From the NCBI RefSeq assembly GCF_022354465.1, contig NZ_CP092361.1, positions 930,001 to 994,000 of the forward strand: a stretch of 64,000 nucleotides of DNA, written 5' to 3'. The notes under the pieces are model-generated. The model was given only the letters and a program-made list of their open reading frames with translations. It was not told the origin of the DNA and did not search any database. Made by a program: the position numbers and the translations under genes. This DNA comes from Wielerella bovis (GTDB lineage Bacteria; Pseudomonadota; Gammaproteobacteria; Burkholderiales; Neisseriaceae). Numbering within the stretch: position 1 is the first letter of the stretch; the number at the start of each line of letters is the position of its first letter. Positions 1 to 7,999 of this stretch are shown in pieces.

Positions 1-572
1 TGAAAATCAGCCGTATTACAGGTAAGGGGACAGCTGAATTTGATTTAAAAACATCGGGTAATACACATCAAGAAATGTTGAGCCAGTTGAATGGTAAAGT
101 AAATTTGGATATTAATGATGGCGAATTATCGGGTTTGAGTTTGGCACGATTACGCAATATTTTGGTTGGTAGCCCAATCGGGCAGGGCGATGACGTAGAT
201 GATACCGAGCAAACCATGCCATTTGCTCATTTTGTTCTCAATGCCAATATCAAAAATGGCGTAAGTCGCCATCAAGCGCAAGCGGATTTGGTATCGCCAA
301 CTGCTACTATGAACAGCAAAGGCGAAATGGATTTTGCAAATGCGCGGATTTTGGAAGACATTGTTTTTCAAGGTGCTGACAGTAGCATTCCGTTACCGAT
401 TCGCGTGAGTGGCGATATTGTTAAGCCTGCGGTTAGTTTGAATTATCAACAAATTACATCGGGGATTACATCGCCAGAAGAACGCAAACAAGCAGTTAGC
501 GATGCGTTGAAGCAACAATGGCAATGGTTTTTGAAACAAACACCAACTTCGGCTTCACAATCTGCGCAATAA
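1..572 (+). CDS. AsmA-family protein, C-terminal part (5' end outside the window)
   Basis: The frame is open from base 3, so this is the last 189 codons of a gene that starts before the window. The stretch reading NGKVNLDINDGELSGLSLARL followed by short beta-strand-like segments (ANIKNGVSRH, VSPTATMNSKGEMDF, LPIRVSGDIVKPAVSL) is typical of the C-terminal domain of AsmA-like proteins. These are inner-membrane-anchored periplasmic proteins linked to outer-membrane biogenesis and phospholipid transport. The gene ends in a Gln/Ser-rich tail just before a DUS-pair terminator. The family call rests on the C-terminal third only, so the exact member (AsmA, YhdP, TamB-like) cannot be told. Confidence 0.75.
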   Translation, partial: KISRITGKGTAEFDLKTSGNTHQEMLSQLNGKVNLDINDGELSGLSLARLRNILVGSPIGQGDDVDDTEQTMPFAHFVLNANIKNGVSRHQAQADLVSPTATMNSKGEMDFANARILEDIVFQGADSSIPLPIRVSGDIVKPAVSLNYQQITSGITSPEERKQAVSDALKQQWQWFLKQTPTSASQSAQ

Positions 573-575
573 AGT

Positions 576-612
576 AAAGGCAGCCTGAAAATAAATTTTC
601 AGGCTGCCTTTT
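576..612. terminator. DUS-pair terminator
   Basis: Two uptake sequences in inverted orientation form a 14-bp stem with a short AT loop and a T run. It serves the convergent AsmA-like (+) and spermidine synthase-like (-) genes. Confidence 0.75.
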
Positions 613-616
613 GAGT

Positions 617-1408
617 TTATTTATGAAACAAAAATTGCTTTCCATTATTTGCATTTTTTCCTTTGGCATCATACAACATACGGAAAAAATCCAATTCATA
701 TTTATCCGATAATTTATCTGCCCGTTTTTTTAATTTTTCAATATTCAGTTCAGGCATAAAATTGAAAGCCAACACTGCCACATTGCCATGCGTTGCCGCA
801 GGAAATTCCAGCACGCGATTGTTGAATACATCACGCAAACGCTTTAAAAACAAAGGATAACGCTTGTCGCCACTCCACCAATTTGTGATAAAAATACCAT
901 GCCCACTTAACGCATAACGACAATCATGGAAAAACGGCTCGCCGACCAAATCATCAATAATCTGCACGCCATCAAATCCGTCCACCATCATCACATCTAC
1001 ATTACCACGCAAAATTTGGACATATTCCGCACCATCTGTTTCCACAATATCAAAATTTTGTCCTTCAAAATCAAGGCAAAACGAAGTTCGTGCAATATGA
1101 ATAACCTGCGGATTAATTTCCACTGCTACTTGATGCGTATCAGGCAAATAAGCATGCAACCAACGCGCAAACGAGCCACCACCCAAACCAATTTGTGTGA
1201 TGTGCTTGGGCAACTCGTTCGCAAACAGCAGCCATGCCATCATTACACGGCTATACGACAACACCAATTCAGGTGGATTGTGGATATTCATGGAACTTTG
1301 AATGGTTGGCGTACCCAAATGCAGCGAGCGAATATTGCCCAGTTCGGACACATTGGCATCGGGCAGCGTGTTGCGAAAAAAACGATTGCGGCGGAAAGGG
1401 TGAGTCAT
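617..1408 (-). CDS. Spermidine synthase-like methyltransferase-fold protein
   Basis: 263 aa. The Rossmann-like core of the spermidine synthase family is visible: glycine loop ITQIGLGGGSFARWL near residues 72-86, acidic strand end VAVEINPQVI near 94-103, and VDVMMVDGFDG near 136-146. The usual GGGDG loop of true aminopropyltransferases reads GLGGGSFARW, so the aminopropyl-donor pocket may differ and spermidine synthase activity is not certain. It is probably a soluble cytoplasmic protein. It stands alone, convergent with the AsmA-like gene, with a repeat element upstream. Many bacteria carry such orphan 'spermidine synthase-like' proteins of unknown substrate. Confidence 0.7.
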   Translation of the reverse strand: MTHPFRRNRFFRNTLPDANVSELGNIRSLHLGTPTIQSSMNIHNPPELVLSYSRVMMAWLLFANELPKHITQIGLGGGSFARWLHAYLPDTHQVAVEINPQVIHIARTSFCLDFEGQNFDIVETDGAEYVQILRGNVDVMMVDGFDGVQIIDDLVGEPFFHDCRYALSGHGIFITNWWSGDKRYPLFLKRLRDVFNNRVLEFPAATHGNVAVLAFNFMPELNIEKLKKRADKLSDKYELDFFRMLYDAKGKNANNGKQFLFHK

Positions 1409-1454
1409 AATGGTACTTTTTAAAGAAATAATGAATATTTTTCAGGCTGCATTA

Positions 1455-1652
1455 CAGTTACACGATACAAATCTTTAATATTACCTGAAATCTATCCCCT
1501 CCCACGCTAGCGGGGGAGGGTTAGGGTGGGGGGGTTCTTTGATTTTCAGAAAAATAAATTTGTTTTCACATATTTCCCCACCCTAGCCCTCCCCCGTTGG
1601 AGACGGGGGAGGGGACAGGTTGGTGGTAACTTCAAAAAATTGTCGTGTACTG
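1455..1652. repeat. Small inverted-repeat element with CAGTACACGACA-like ends carrying a GC-rich hairpin
   Basis: The left end CAGTTACACGATAC and the right end TGTCGTGTACTG are imperfect inverted repeats. Inside (about 1494-1619) is a GC-rich palindrome with arms of the type CCCCTCCC..GGGGGAGGG, separated by an AT-rich centre. An element with similar ends but a different core is at 49659-49766, and the GC-rich core recurs at about 7769-7862. This explains the 300-bp gap between the two genes. Confidence 0.6.
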
Positions 1653-1710
1653 TCAGGCTGCATGAAAGATGAATGCAGCCTGAAAACAAAAATGAGCTTA
1701 TTTTAACAAA

Positions 1711-2445
1711 TTATATTTTTTCAGGCAGCCTGAAAAACGCAATTCCCGTTTCATCAACTGCCAAATAACCACCGGCGCCATCATACCAATCGGGCAGTAC
1801 ATAGCGCGTGATTTTACGTTGGGCAAAATGATGGCGATGCGTATTCGGTCTATGCGTATGCCCATGAATAATCAAAGAAATATCCGAAAATTGACGCAAG
1901 GCAGCCTGAACACCTGCTTCGGTTACATCTGAAATCGCATACACATTGGTGTATTGTTTACGCGACCGACTTTTGGCACGAAGATTTTCAGCGATTTGTT
2001 TGCGTTTACGAAACGGTAGCGCAAGCAATATTTTTTGTACTATGGCGCAACGCATCACACGCCGATAGCGCAAATATGCCACATCATCGGTACACATTTC
2101 ATCGCCATGCGTGAGCAGAATTTTTTGTCCAAATAATTCAATCAAATGATTTTCAGGCAGCAGCGTCATATTGGCTTGCGCGGCATAGTGTTTACCAAGC
2201 AAAAAATCGCGGTTACCTGCGATAAAATACACGGGCGCAGTTTGGCTGAATGCACGGATTTCGGTGGCAACTTGTGCGGCGGTTGCACTATCGTCATCAT
2301 CGCCTGTCCATGCTTCAAACAAATCGCCCAAAATATACAACGCGGCGGCTTTGCCTGCATGGTCGCGCAAAAATTGAGCGAATAGGGCGTTTAAATCGGG
2401 GGTGTTGTCTGAAAGATGAAGGTCGGCAATAAAAAGCGTTTGCAT
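1711..2445 (-). CDS. lpxH: UDP-2,3-diacylglucosamine diphosphatase LpxH
   Basis: 244 aa, the usual length for LpxH, the peripheral membrane enzyme that hydrolyses UDP-2,3-diacylglucosamine to lipid X in lipid A synthesis. All metallophosphoesterase motifs are present: D8-x-H10, GD41, GNRD at 77-80, H113 in LTHGD, and HGHTH at 194-198. A DUS lies at the 3' end and encodes part of the tail (FFRLPEKI). The gene is on its own between unrelated genes. It starts at the ATG just before MQTLFIADLHL, where the first metal ligand follows at once. Confidence 0.95.
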   Translation of the reverse strand: MQTLFIADLHLSDNTPDLNALFAQFLRDHAGKAAALYILGDLFEAWTGDDDDSATAAQVATEIRAFSQTAPVYFIAGNRDFLLGKHYAAQANMTLLPENHLIELFGQKILLTHGDEMCTDDVAYLRYRRVMRCAIVQKILLALPFRKRKQIAENLRAKSRSRKQYTNVYAISDVTEAGVQAALRQFSDISLIIHGHTHRPNTHRHHFAQRKITRYVLPDWYDGAGGYLAVDETGIAFFRLPEKI

Positions 2446-2507
2446 ATTTTTTGATTTTTCGTGTTTTCAGGCTGCATGATTTAATAGGTAGCCTGAAAAA
2501 AATAGAT

Positions 2508-3317
2508 TTAGTTAAGTGCAGCGCAACACGGTAAGTCATACCATTTGCCATTGCGCATTTCTAATAAGGTATTGTTAAAACGTAAAATGTTTTTTTCAGG
2601 ATAGCGGCTTGGCGAGCCAGTCATTGAGCTTAATAATTCATCACGCACGAATTTGCCGCTGGTGGGATTGTAAAGCCAATATTGATGACACGAATCCAAA
2701 GTGGCTTGTTCGCCGATGTCTAGGCGCAAGTCAAAATATCCGTCAAAATTGTAATCGGCATAAATCGCTTCGTAATCACGCGCTTCAAAACCGCTCAATG
2801 TTTGTACCACTTTGCCTTGACTGATGACTTGAATTTGTTTGATGGTACGGATATAACTGGCATTGGGGTCGGTTACGCCGAAAAATTTAAACTGAAATTG
2901 TGGGCGATTTTTGATGGGAATATATGGCTCAAACGTGATGGCTTGTTGTTTATTGGGTGTGGTTAATACGCCGTCAATGCGATTATTGGGCAGATTAAGC
3001 GTGCCTGTGAAAATAAACTCGTCTGCTTGTTGTGCATTGCTGGGCGATTTGAGTGTGAGATTGTAGCCTTTTTGAGTGCCGATAAAATTCAGTTGATGAT
3101 TATTGGCGCGATTGAGCATGATACCGTTCACTCGCCACGTTCCTGTATTGACCCAAAATAAATAGCGCCCATCTTTGCTGATTAAATCGCGTTCTACCGT
3201 CACGCCGCGTTCTAATTTCATTGGCTCAAGAATGGGCGAATTAGGTGTGGCGGTGTTGGTTCTGGCGTGTATGGGCAAGATGCTGAATAATAAAACAAAT
3301 GGGATTATTTTTTTCAT
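2508..3317 (-). CDS. Secreted protein, probably XAC2610-related
   Basis: 269 aa. The N-terminus (MKKIIPFVLLFSILPIHA) is a signal peptide with likely cleavage after HA, so the protein is periplasmic or surface exposed. The C-terminal half has the stretch YADYNFDGYFDLRLDIGEQ followed by YWLYNPTSGKFVRDELLS, the acidic 'DxNxDGxxDL' pattern of XAC2610-type proteins and other FG-GAP-like calcium-binding folds. The N-terminal half resembles a small beta-sandwich with no family that I recognise. It has four Cys, including a CC pair near the C-terminus. The role is unknown. Confidence 0.6.
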   Translation of the reverse strand: MKKIIPFVLLFSILPIHARTNTATPNSPILEPMKLERGVTVERDLISKDGRYLFWVNTGTWRVNGIMLNRANNHQLNFIGTQKGYNLTLKSPSNAQQADEFIFTGTLNLPNNRIDGVLTTPNKQQAITFEPYIPIKNRPQFQFKFFGVTDPNASYIRTIKQIQVISQGKVVQTLSGFEARDYEAIYADYNFDGYFDLRLDIGEQATLDSCHQYWLYNPTSGKFVRDELLSSMTGSPSRYPEKNILRFNNTLLEMRNGKWYDLPCCAALN

Positions 3318-3448
3318 TTGGATTTTCTTTATGCTTGGATATTTTTTCAGGCTGCTTATTATATAGGGAGTTGGGTGTTTTTGTGTGTAGATAATGCTCG
3401 ATAGAGAAGATATTCATTATTGCTAATAAATAGGGATATTCAATAAAA

Positions 3449-3485
3449 TAGGCAGCCTGAAAACTTTTCAGGCTGCCTATTTTGT
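3449..3485. terminator. DUS-pair terminator
   Basis: Inverted DUS pair with a 4-base loop and TATTTTGTTT, downstream of the alcohol dehydrogenase gene (-). Confidence 0.7.
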
Positions 3486-3510
3486 TTATTTAAAGAATAG
3501 CTTATATAGC

Positions 3511-4551
3511 TTATTCAGCAGTCAAAACCACTTTCATAGCTTGGTTTTCTGCTGCATGTTTGAATACATCGTAAGCTTTTTCCATTTCGCTGAATTTGAA
3601 ATGGTGAGTCAGCATTTTGGTGTAATCCACGCTGCTGGTTGAAATAGCTTTCATCAACATTTCTGTAGTGTTGGCATTTACCAAACCTGTGGTAATTTTT
3701 AGGTTTTTAATCCACAATTTTTCCAGTTTGAAATCAACTGGTTTACCATGTACGCCCACAACTGAGATATTACCGCCCGCTTTGACGATGTCTTGACACA
3801 TTTCCCAAGTAGCTGGTAAACCAACGGCTTCAATCGCAACATCTACGCCATCGGTACCAACAATATCAAATACTTGTTTTTGTACATCGCCAGAAGCAGG
3901 GTTAATCACATGAGTTGCCCCCAATTCTTTTGCCAATTTCAAGCGGTTTTCGTCCATGTCGCACATAATCAATACGCCTGGGCTGTATAATTGTGCTGTC
4001 AGCAAAGCAGACATACCTACAGGACCTGCACCTGCGATGAATACGGTATCGCCTGGTTTCACATCGCCATATTGTACGCCGATTTCATGCGCGGTTGGCA
4101 AAGCGTCAGACAGCAATAATGCTACTTCTTCGTTTACATTATCTGGTACTGGAATCAGACTGTTGTCTGCATAAGGTGTGCGAACAAATTCAGCTTGTGT
4201 GCCGTCAATCATATAGCCCAAAATCCAGCCACCATTGCGGCAATGTGAATAAAGTTGTTCTTTACAATTATCGCAAGTGCAGCATTTTGATACACAAGAA
4301 ATAATTACTTTGTCGCCCACTTTGATATTTTTCACAGCAGAGCCGACTTCTTCCACAATACCGATACCCTCGTGTCCCAAAATGCGTCCTGGTGTGATTT
4401 CAGGATTCTTGCCTTTCCAAATGCCCAAATCTGTACCGCAAATTGTGGTTTTTGTAATACGAATCACAGCATCAGTAGGGTCAATAATGGTAGGTTTTGC
4501 GTGTTCTTCAAAACGAATATCGCCTTCGCCATAATAAACCATTGCTTTCAT
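3511..4551 (-). CDS. Zinc-dependent alcohol dehydrogenase
   Basis: 346 aa medium-chain dehydrogenase/reductase. The catalytic zinc ligands are visible as C38 in TTICGTDLG and H60-E61 in GHEGIG. Four structural-zinc cysteines lie in SCVSKCCTCDNCKEQLYSHC (about 90-109). The NAD(P)-binding loop GAGPVGMSALL is near 175, with an acidic MCDMDENR near 196, which favours NAD. It should oxidise an alcohol or reduce an aldehyde in the cytoplasm; the substrate cannot be told. An AGGAG ribosome-binding site lies just upstream of the ATG at 4551. Monocistronic, with a long AT-rich upstream region. Confidence 0.88.
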   Translation of the reverse strand: MKAMVYYGEGDIRFEEHAKPTIIDPTDAVIRITKTTICGTDLGIWKGKNPEITPGRILGHEGIGIVEEVGSAVKNIKVGDKVIISCVSKCCTCDNCKEQLYSHCRNGGWILGYMIDGTQAEFVRTPYADNSLIPVPDNVNEEVALLLSDALPTAHEIGVQYGDVKPGDTVFIAGAGPVGMSALLTAQLYSPGVLIMCDMDENRLKLAKELGATHVINPASGDVQKQVFDIVGTDGVDVAIEAVGLPATWEMCQDIVKAGGNISVVGVHGKPVDFKLEKLWIKNLKITTGLVNANTTEMLMKAISTSSVDYTKMLTHHFKFSEMEKAYDVFKHAAENQAMKVVLTAE

Positions 4552-5057
4552 GGGGTTACTCCTGTATTAGGTTATTCAGTAGGGGAGAATAATTTGCCAT
4601 TAATTTAATAAAGAAATAAAGACAAATTTGAGGTATGAATTAAAATCACAATGTTAAGGTATCAGTTTATTACCTTAACTTAAATTTGCGTTAATTCAGT
4701 ATCTATTGTTATCTCAATGGCGGATTTTGTCAAATAAAAATTATTGCTATTTTTTGTATAATCAAAAGGTTATAGTATAACATTTGATTTGTGGGTTTAG
4801 TTTTTTATAACTGTCTCATTTTTGATTAAAGGCAGCCTGAAAGTTTTAAGTTGTTTATTTTATTGTAATATATTGTTTTAATTTGTATTATTTTTAAAAA
4901 ATATTTTTGAATGTAAAATAAATGGTAACTAAATGGTATGAGAGTTTTGTTATTCAATAGGTTTTTGATAGAATCATCAGCCATAAACATAAATTAATTA
5001 TTCTAAAAATAGTTTTACTTTTTTTCACACCCTTCAATAATCAATGAGGAAACACAT
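4552..5057. other. AT-rich intergenic region between divergent genes
   Basis: About 500 bp without a gene. It should hold the divergent promoters of the alcohol dehydrogenase (-) and the solute-binding lipoprotein (+), and has one DUS near 4830. Apart from the candidate promoter at 4947-4974, nothing specific was recognised. Confidence 0.6.
4947..4974 (+). promoter_or_regulatory. Candidate sigma-70 promoter for the solute-binding lipoprotein
   Basis: TTGTTA and TAGAAT are separated by 16 bp, about 85 bp upstream of the ATG at 5058. This is a pattern match only. Confidence 0.4.
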
Positions 5058-5895
5058 ATGAAGAAATCATTAAGTATTTTAAGCTTAAGTATTTTATTGG
5101 CTGCTTGCGGGGGGGGGGCAAGAAACTACGCCTGCACCGAAAGCTGAAGAGCAAACTCAAACGCAAACTACTTCTGCACCTGCGAAACGTGAGGGTAAAA
5201 CGTACATGGTGGCAACGGAAAGTTCTAATCCTCCGTTTGTTACACGTGATGGAAATGGTCAAGTATCTGGTTTTGAATATGATTTGTTAGAAGCCATTGC
5301 AGAGAAAAAAGGATTCAATTTAACATTTATTCCAAAAAGTTGGAATGAAATGTTTGCTAGTTTGGATTCTGACTCGGTAGATATTATTACTTCTAATATC
5401 TCAATTACACCTGAACGACAACAAAAATATGATTTTGTTACGCCACATTTTGAATCTGGTAGCTATGTTTTACAAAAAAGTGGTAATAAGGTAAGCACTT
5501 GGAAAGATTTGGCGAATAAAAATGTTGCTGTACAAACGGATACATTGCAACAAGATTTGCTGAATAAATATAATTTAAAACATTCGGCTTATGATTCTGC
5601 TTGGGCAGGTGTGAAACCTGTATTGTCTGGTGAGCAAGATGCGTTTGTGGCAGATAAAGGTGTGATTTTATATTTCCACAATCAATATAAAAATGAAAGT
5701 TCTGTTAGTGCATTGCCTGATGAAGATGGTAAAGCTGATTTAATCGGTATTGCTGTGAAAAAAGGTAATACAGATTTGTTGAATATTTTGAATGATGGTA
5801 TGAAACAAATTCGTGCTGATGGTACTTATGACAAAATTTATAATAAATGGTTAGGTAGCGATGATGGCGCACCATCTGCTGATGCTGCTAAATAA
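5058..5895 (+). CDS. Amino-acid-binding lipoprotein (SBP family 3), frame interrupted at a G10 tract: likely phase-variable
   Basis: The ATG at 5058 has a good ribosome-binding site (AATGAGGA) and starts a lipoprotein signal, MKKSLSILSLSILLAACGGG, with lipobox LAAC. Ten G at 5109-5118 follow the lipid-accepting Cys. With ten G the frame stops at 5145-5147. With nine (or twelve) it continues into the remaining 250 codons, giving about 278 aa: a charged linker, then an extracellular solute-binding family 3 domain (NPPFVTRDGNGQVSGFEYDLLEAIAEK, SNISITPERQQKYDFVTPHF) that binds polar amino acids for an ABC importer. No permease or ATPase gene is nearby. In this copy the gene reads OFF. A base-count error in the sequence is the alternative. 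Confidence 0.85.
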
Positions 5896-5915
5896 TAATT
5901 GTATATGATTAAAAT

Positions 5916-5948
5916 AACCGCCCACATTGTGATGATGTGGGCGGTTTT
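5916..5948. terminator. Intrinsic terminator without DUS
   Basis: Stem AACCGCCCACAT / ATGTGGGCGGTT followed by TT, just after the lipoprotein gene. Confidence 0.75.
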
Positions 5949-5954
5949 GGTAAA

Positions 5955-6061
5955 TATAGTGAATTCAATTTAAACCAGTACAGCGTTGTCAGCTCCCTTA
6001 TGTACTATGTGTACACGGCGGTCGCTGTCGCCTTGTCCTGATTTAAATTGAATCCACTATA
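5955..6061. repeat. Correia-like element, copy 1 (107 bp)
   Basis: Ends TATAGTGAATTCAATTTAAA and its inverted partner ..ATTTAAATTGAATCCACTATA, with core CCAGTACAGCGTTG..GTACACGGCGG..CGCCTTGTCCTG. Size, TA-type ends and the GGACAAGG core fit the short form of the neisserial Correia element. Related copies are at 15978, 16026, 41573, 41861, 43188 and 61511. Confidence 0.8.
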
Positions 6062-6082
6062 AAAGCCATTAACTCAAAAATA

Positions 6083-7549
6083 TCAAGTGTAGTCAAATGT
6101 CATTAAAACAGTTCGGCTTTCTGGTTCATAAAACAATAGCATATCATCTGCACCGTATTCTGCCCATGCCCAACCTGAGCTGGAACAAATAAAATAAAAC
6201 GGTTTTCCCTGATAACTGATGCGCACGGCATCGGTGCCGTCAATTTGCTGTTGCAACAATTTGATGCCGTTTTGGCGGCTGTTTTCGTAACGGTAATACT
6301 CGGCATTGGTGTCGCACGCAAATGCGGTGGGCAGTGGCGGGTCAAATGTCCAATTGCCTTCTTGGATTTTGCCACCCAAGCGGTTGATGAGTACGGTTTC
6401 ATCGTCTTTGCCATTTGCTTCGCGCTCGGCGCGGTAGGATTGGAATGTATCGTGTTGGGCGGCAATGTGTTCCTGTAATGAATCATTATCAGGTTCGCAG
6501 GCAGCCTGAAAATACGCTTCGCTAGCCAAAAATTCACAGCGGTTTTGTTCATCCAAACGCAATGCCAGCCAATTGGTGCCGCAAAATTCGTTGTGTGCGA
6601 CTTCGGTGGCTTCGCCGATGTAGCCTTCCTCGGGTTCGCAGGGCAGCAGCATGTGGATTTTTCTGCCTGCCCAATCGGGGCGCAATACCGCCAAATCCAG
6701 CGTAAAACAGGGCAGCAAATGTTTGCCCACCCAAGAAGCCTGCTGTGCTTGGAAAACATCTTGAATATCAGGATAAAGTTGCATTTGCGGCAGCACTTCG
6801 CACACATCGGACAATACGGGCGCCCCGTTTTTCTGCTTGTCAAAATCCCAGCAGTTGTGCGCCCGACCGTTTTCATGAAACACATAATGCAGCACATCAT
6901 CACCGCGCCGTGCAGACAAATTGCTGCCATCTTGCTGCACGTCGTACCCCTGTTGTGTCAGATAAGCGGCAACGGCTTGCCGATACGGCGCACGTTTATC
7001 GGCAACATATTGATGATAATAGGCAAATTCGGCAATGATGTGGCTGTGAAAACCGCGGCTGTTGTCCTGCCCGATTGCTGCCAATTCAGGTTGGCGCAAA
7101 GTAAACACACGATTGCCCGATTCAGGCAGTTTTCTTTTCTGTTCAATATGATACGCATCCGCACCACATAATACTGTCGCAATGGCGGCAAGTTGTTCGC
7201 GTTGCTGCCATGTTATGGGCAATTCAGGCTGCCTGAAACAGTTTATATGATGCTGTTCGCCGTAGGCTTTGAGTGCAAGCGCATCTTGGCGCAAGCTTTC
7301 TGGCAAAGTCTCGTCTGCCCATGCCCAATGCCACATACCTTGGTCGTCAAAACGCCCCATGCATTGTGCTTGTGTGGTAAAACCGTTGTCGAATTTCAGG
7401 TTGCCTGTTTGCCAATCCATTTGTGCAGGAGGCTGTTTGGTAATCGGCAACAGGTATTTGCCGTTGAAATACGATAAAACATGCTGTTTGGCAAACGCGG
7501 CAAGGGCGTATTCGATATAAAGTTGCGCTATTTCGGCTTGGTGTGTCAT
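6083..7549 (-). CDS. DUF6882-like cytoplasmic protein of unknown function
   Basis: 488 aa with no signal peptide or membrane segment. The first 140 residues (QMDWQTGNLKF..MGRFDDQGMWHWAWADETLPESLRQDALALKAYGEQH) have the 'WxWAWAD..LP....R..ALxLKxYGE' pattern that I associate with DUF6882 proteins. A related pattern comes back near the C-terminus (FDPPLPTAF.., SSGWAWAEYGADDMLLFY). A middle region, FHSHIIAEFAYYHQYVADKRAPYRQAVAAYL, looks like a separate helical domain. Function unknown. It is rich in Gln, Trp and His, has in-frame DUS codons, and stands alone with repeats on both sides. Confidence 0.6.
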   Translation of the reverse strand: MTHQAEIAQLYIEYALAAFAKQHVLSYFNGKYLLPITKQPPAQMDWQTGNLKFDNGFTTQAQCMGRFDDQGMWHWAWADETLPESLRQDALALKAYGEQHHINCFRQPELPITWQQREQLAAIATVLCGADAYHIEQKRKLPESGNRVFTLRQPELAAIGQDNSRGFHSHIIAEFAYYHQYVADKRAPYRQAVAAYLTQQGYDVQQDGSNLSARRGDDVLHYVFHENGRAHNCWDFDKQKNGAPVLSDVCEVLPQMQLYPDIQDVFQAQQASWVGKHLLPCFTLDLAVLRPDWAGRKIHMLLPCEPEEGYIGEATEVAHNEFCGTNWLALRLDEQNRCEFLASEAYFQAACEPDNDSLQEHIAAQHDTFQSYRAEREANGKDDETVLINRLGGKIQEGNWTFDPPLPTAFACDTNAEYYRYENSRQNGIKLLQQQIDGTDAVRISYQGKPFYFICSSSGWAWAEYGADDMLLFYEPESRTVLMTFDYT

Positions 7550-7633
7550 GGTGAACCTTTAATGCTGAATTGATGAACAATCTGAAACCTTTGCAAAACC
7601 TTTCAGGCTGTCTGAAATAGAGAAACTGTCGTC

Positions 7634-7653
7634 ATTCCCGCATAGGCGGGAAT
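7634..7653. repeat. dRS3-like repeat
   Basis: ATTCCCGCATAGGCGGGAAT fits the neisserial dRS3 pattern ATTCCC-N8-GGGAAT exactly. Confidence 0.85.
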
Positions 7654-7699
7654 CCATTGTTAACTTTAAGAAACAAAAGTTTGTGTCATGCAACTTTGG

Positions 7700-7919
7700 A
7701 TTCCCGCCTACGTGCACTACTGTCCAAAATCAATTTCAGCATTGCAACTTTTGGATATTCAGCAGCCTATCCCCTCTCCCGTCTGGCGGAAGAGGGCTAG
7801 GGAGAGGGTGGTTCTTCGGGTTTTCCCCCGCCCCAACCCTCCCCCGCAAGCAGGGGAGGGAGCAAGTTACTGAAAATTTTTCAGTTTTATTTTGGACAAT
7901 AGTGCGCCTACGCGGGAAT
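7700..7919. repeat. Second dRS3-like repeat, split by an insertion
   Basis: Left part ATTCCCGCCTACG at 7700-7712 and right part CCTACGCGGGAAT at 7907-7919. Taking out the 194 bp between, with one copy of CCTACG, restores ATTCCCGCCTACGCGGGAAT. Confidence 0.8.
7713..7906. mobile_element. 194-bp MITE-like insertion in a dRS3 repeat, with 6-bp target duplication
   Basis: Its ends, TGCACTACTGTCCAAAAT and the complement of CGCACTATTGTCCAAAAT, match at 16 of 18 positions. CCTACG is duplicated on both sides. The centre (about 7769-7862) is the GC-rich palindrome also present at 1494-1619. It has no coding capacity. Confidence 0.75.
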
Positions 7920-7999
7920 GACGGCGTGAAAAGTTTCCGTAGTCGTTTTGCAAAGGTTTCAATCTTGAATATTCAGGCTGCCTTATTCTATTTCACAAA

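Larger units (their letters stand above)
7584..7960. mobile_element. Non-coding element with GAAACCTTTGCAAAA ends and 5-bp target duplication, holding nested repeats
   Basis: Inverted ends GAAACCTTTGCAAAA (7584-7598) and TTTTGCAAAGGTTTC (7946-7960) are flanked by the direct repeat AATCT (7579-7583 and 7961-7965). Inside lie a complete dRS3-like repeat and a second one split by a 194-bp element. There is no transposase, so it is a MITE-like unit. A second copy with its own 5-bp duplication is at 45467-45609. The ends remind me of IS5-type (IS1106) ends in Neisseria; that link is from memory. Confidence 0.7.

Noticed and set aside
6545-7171. 208-codon frame antisense to the DUF6882-like gene
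   Set aside because: No start signal or motif, and it lies fully inside a longer frame with a consistent domain pattern.
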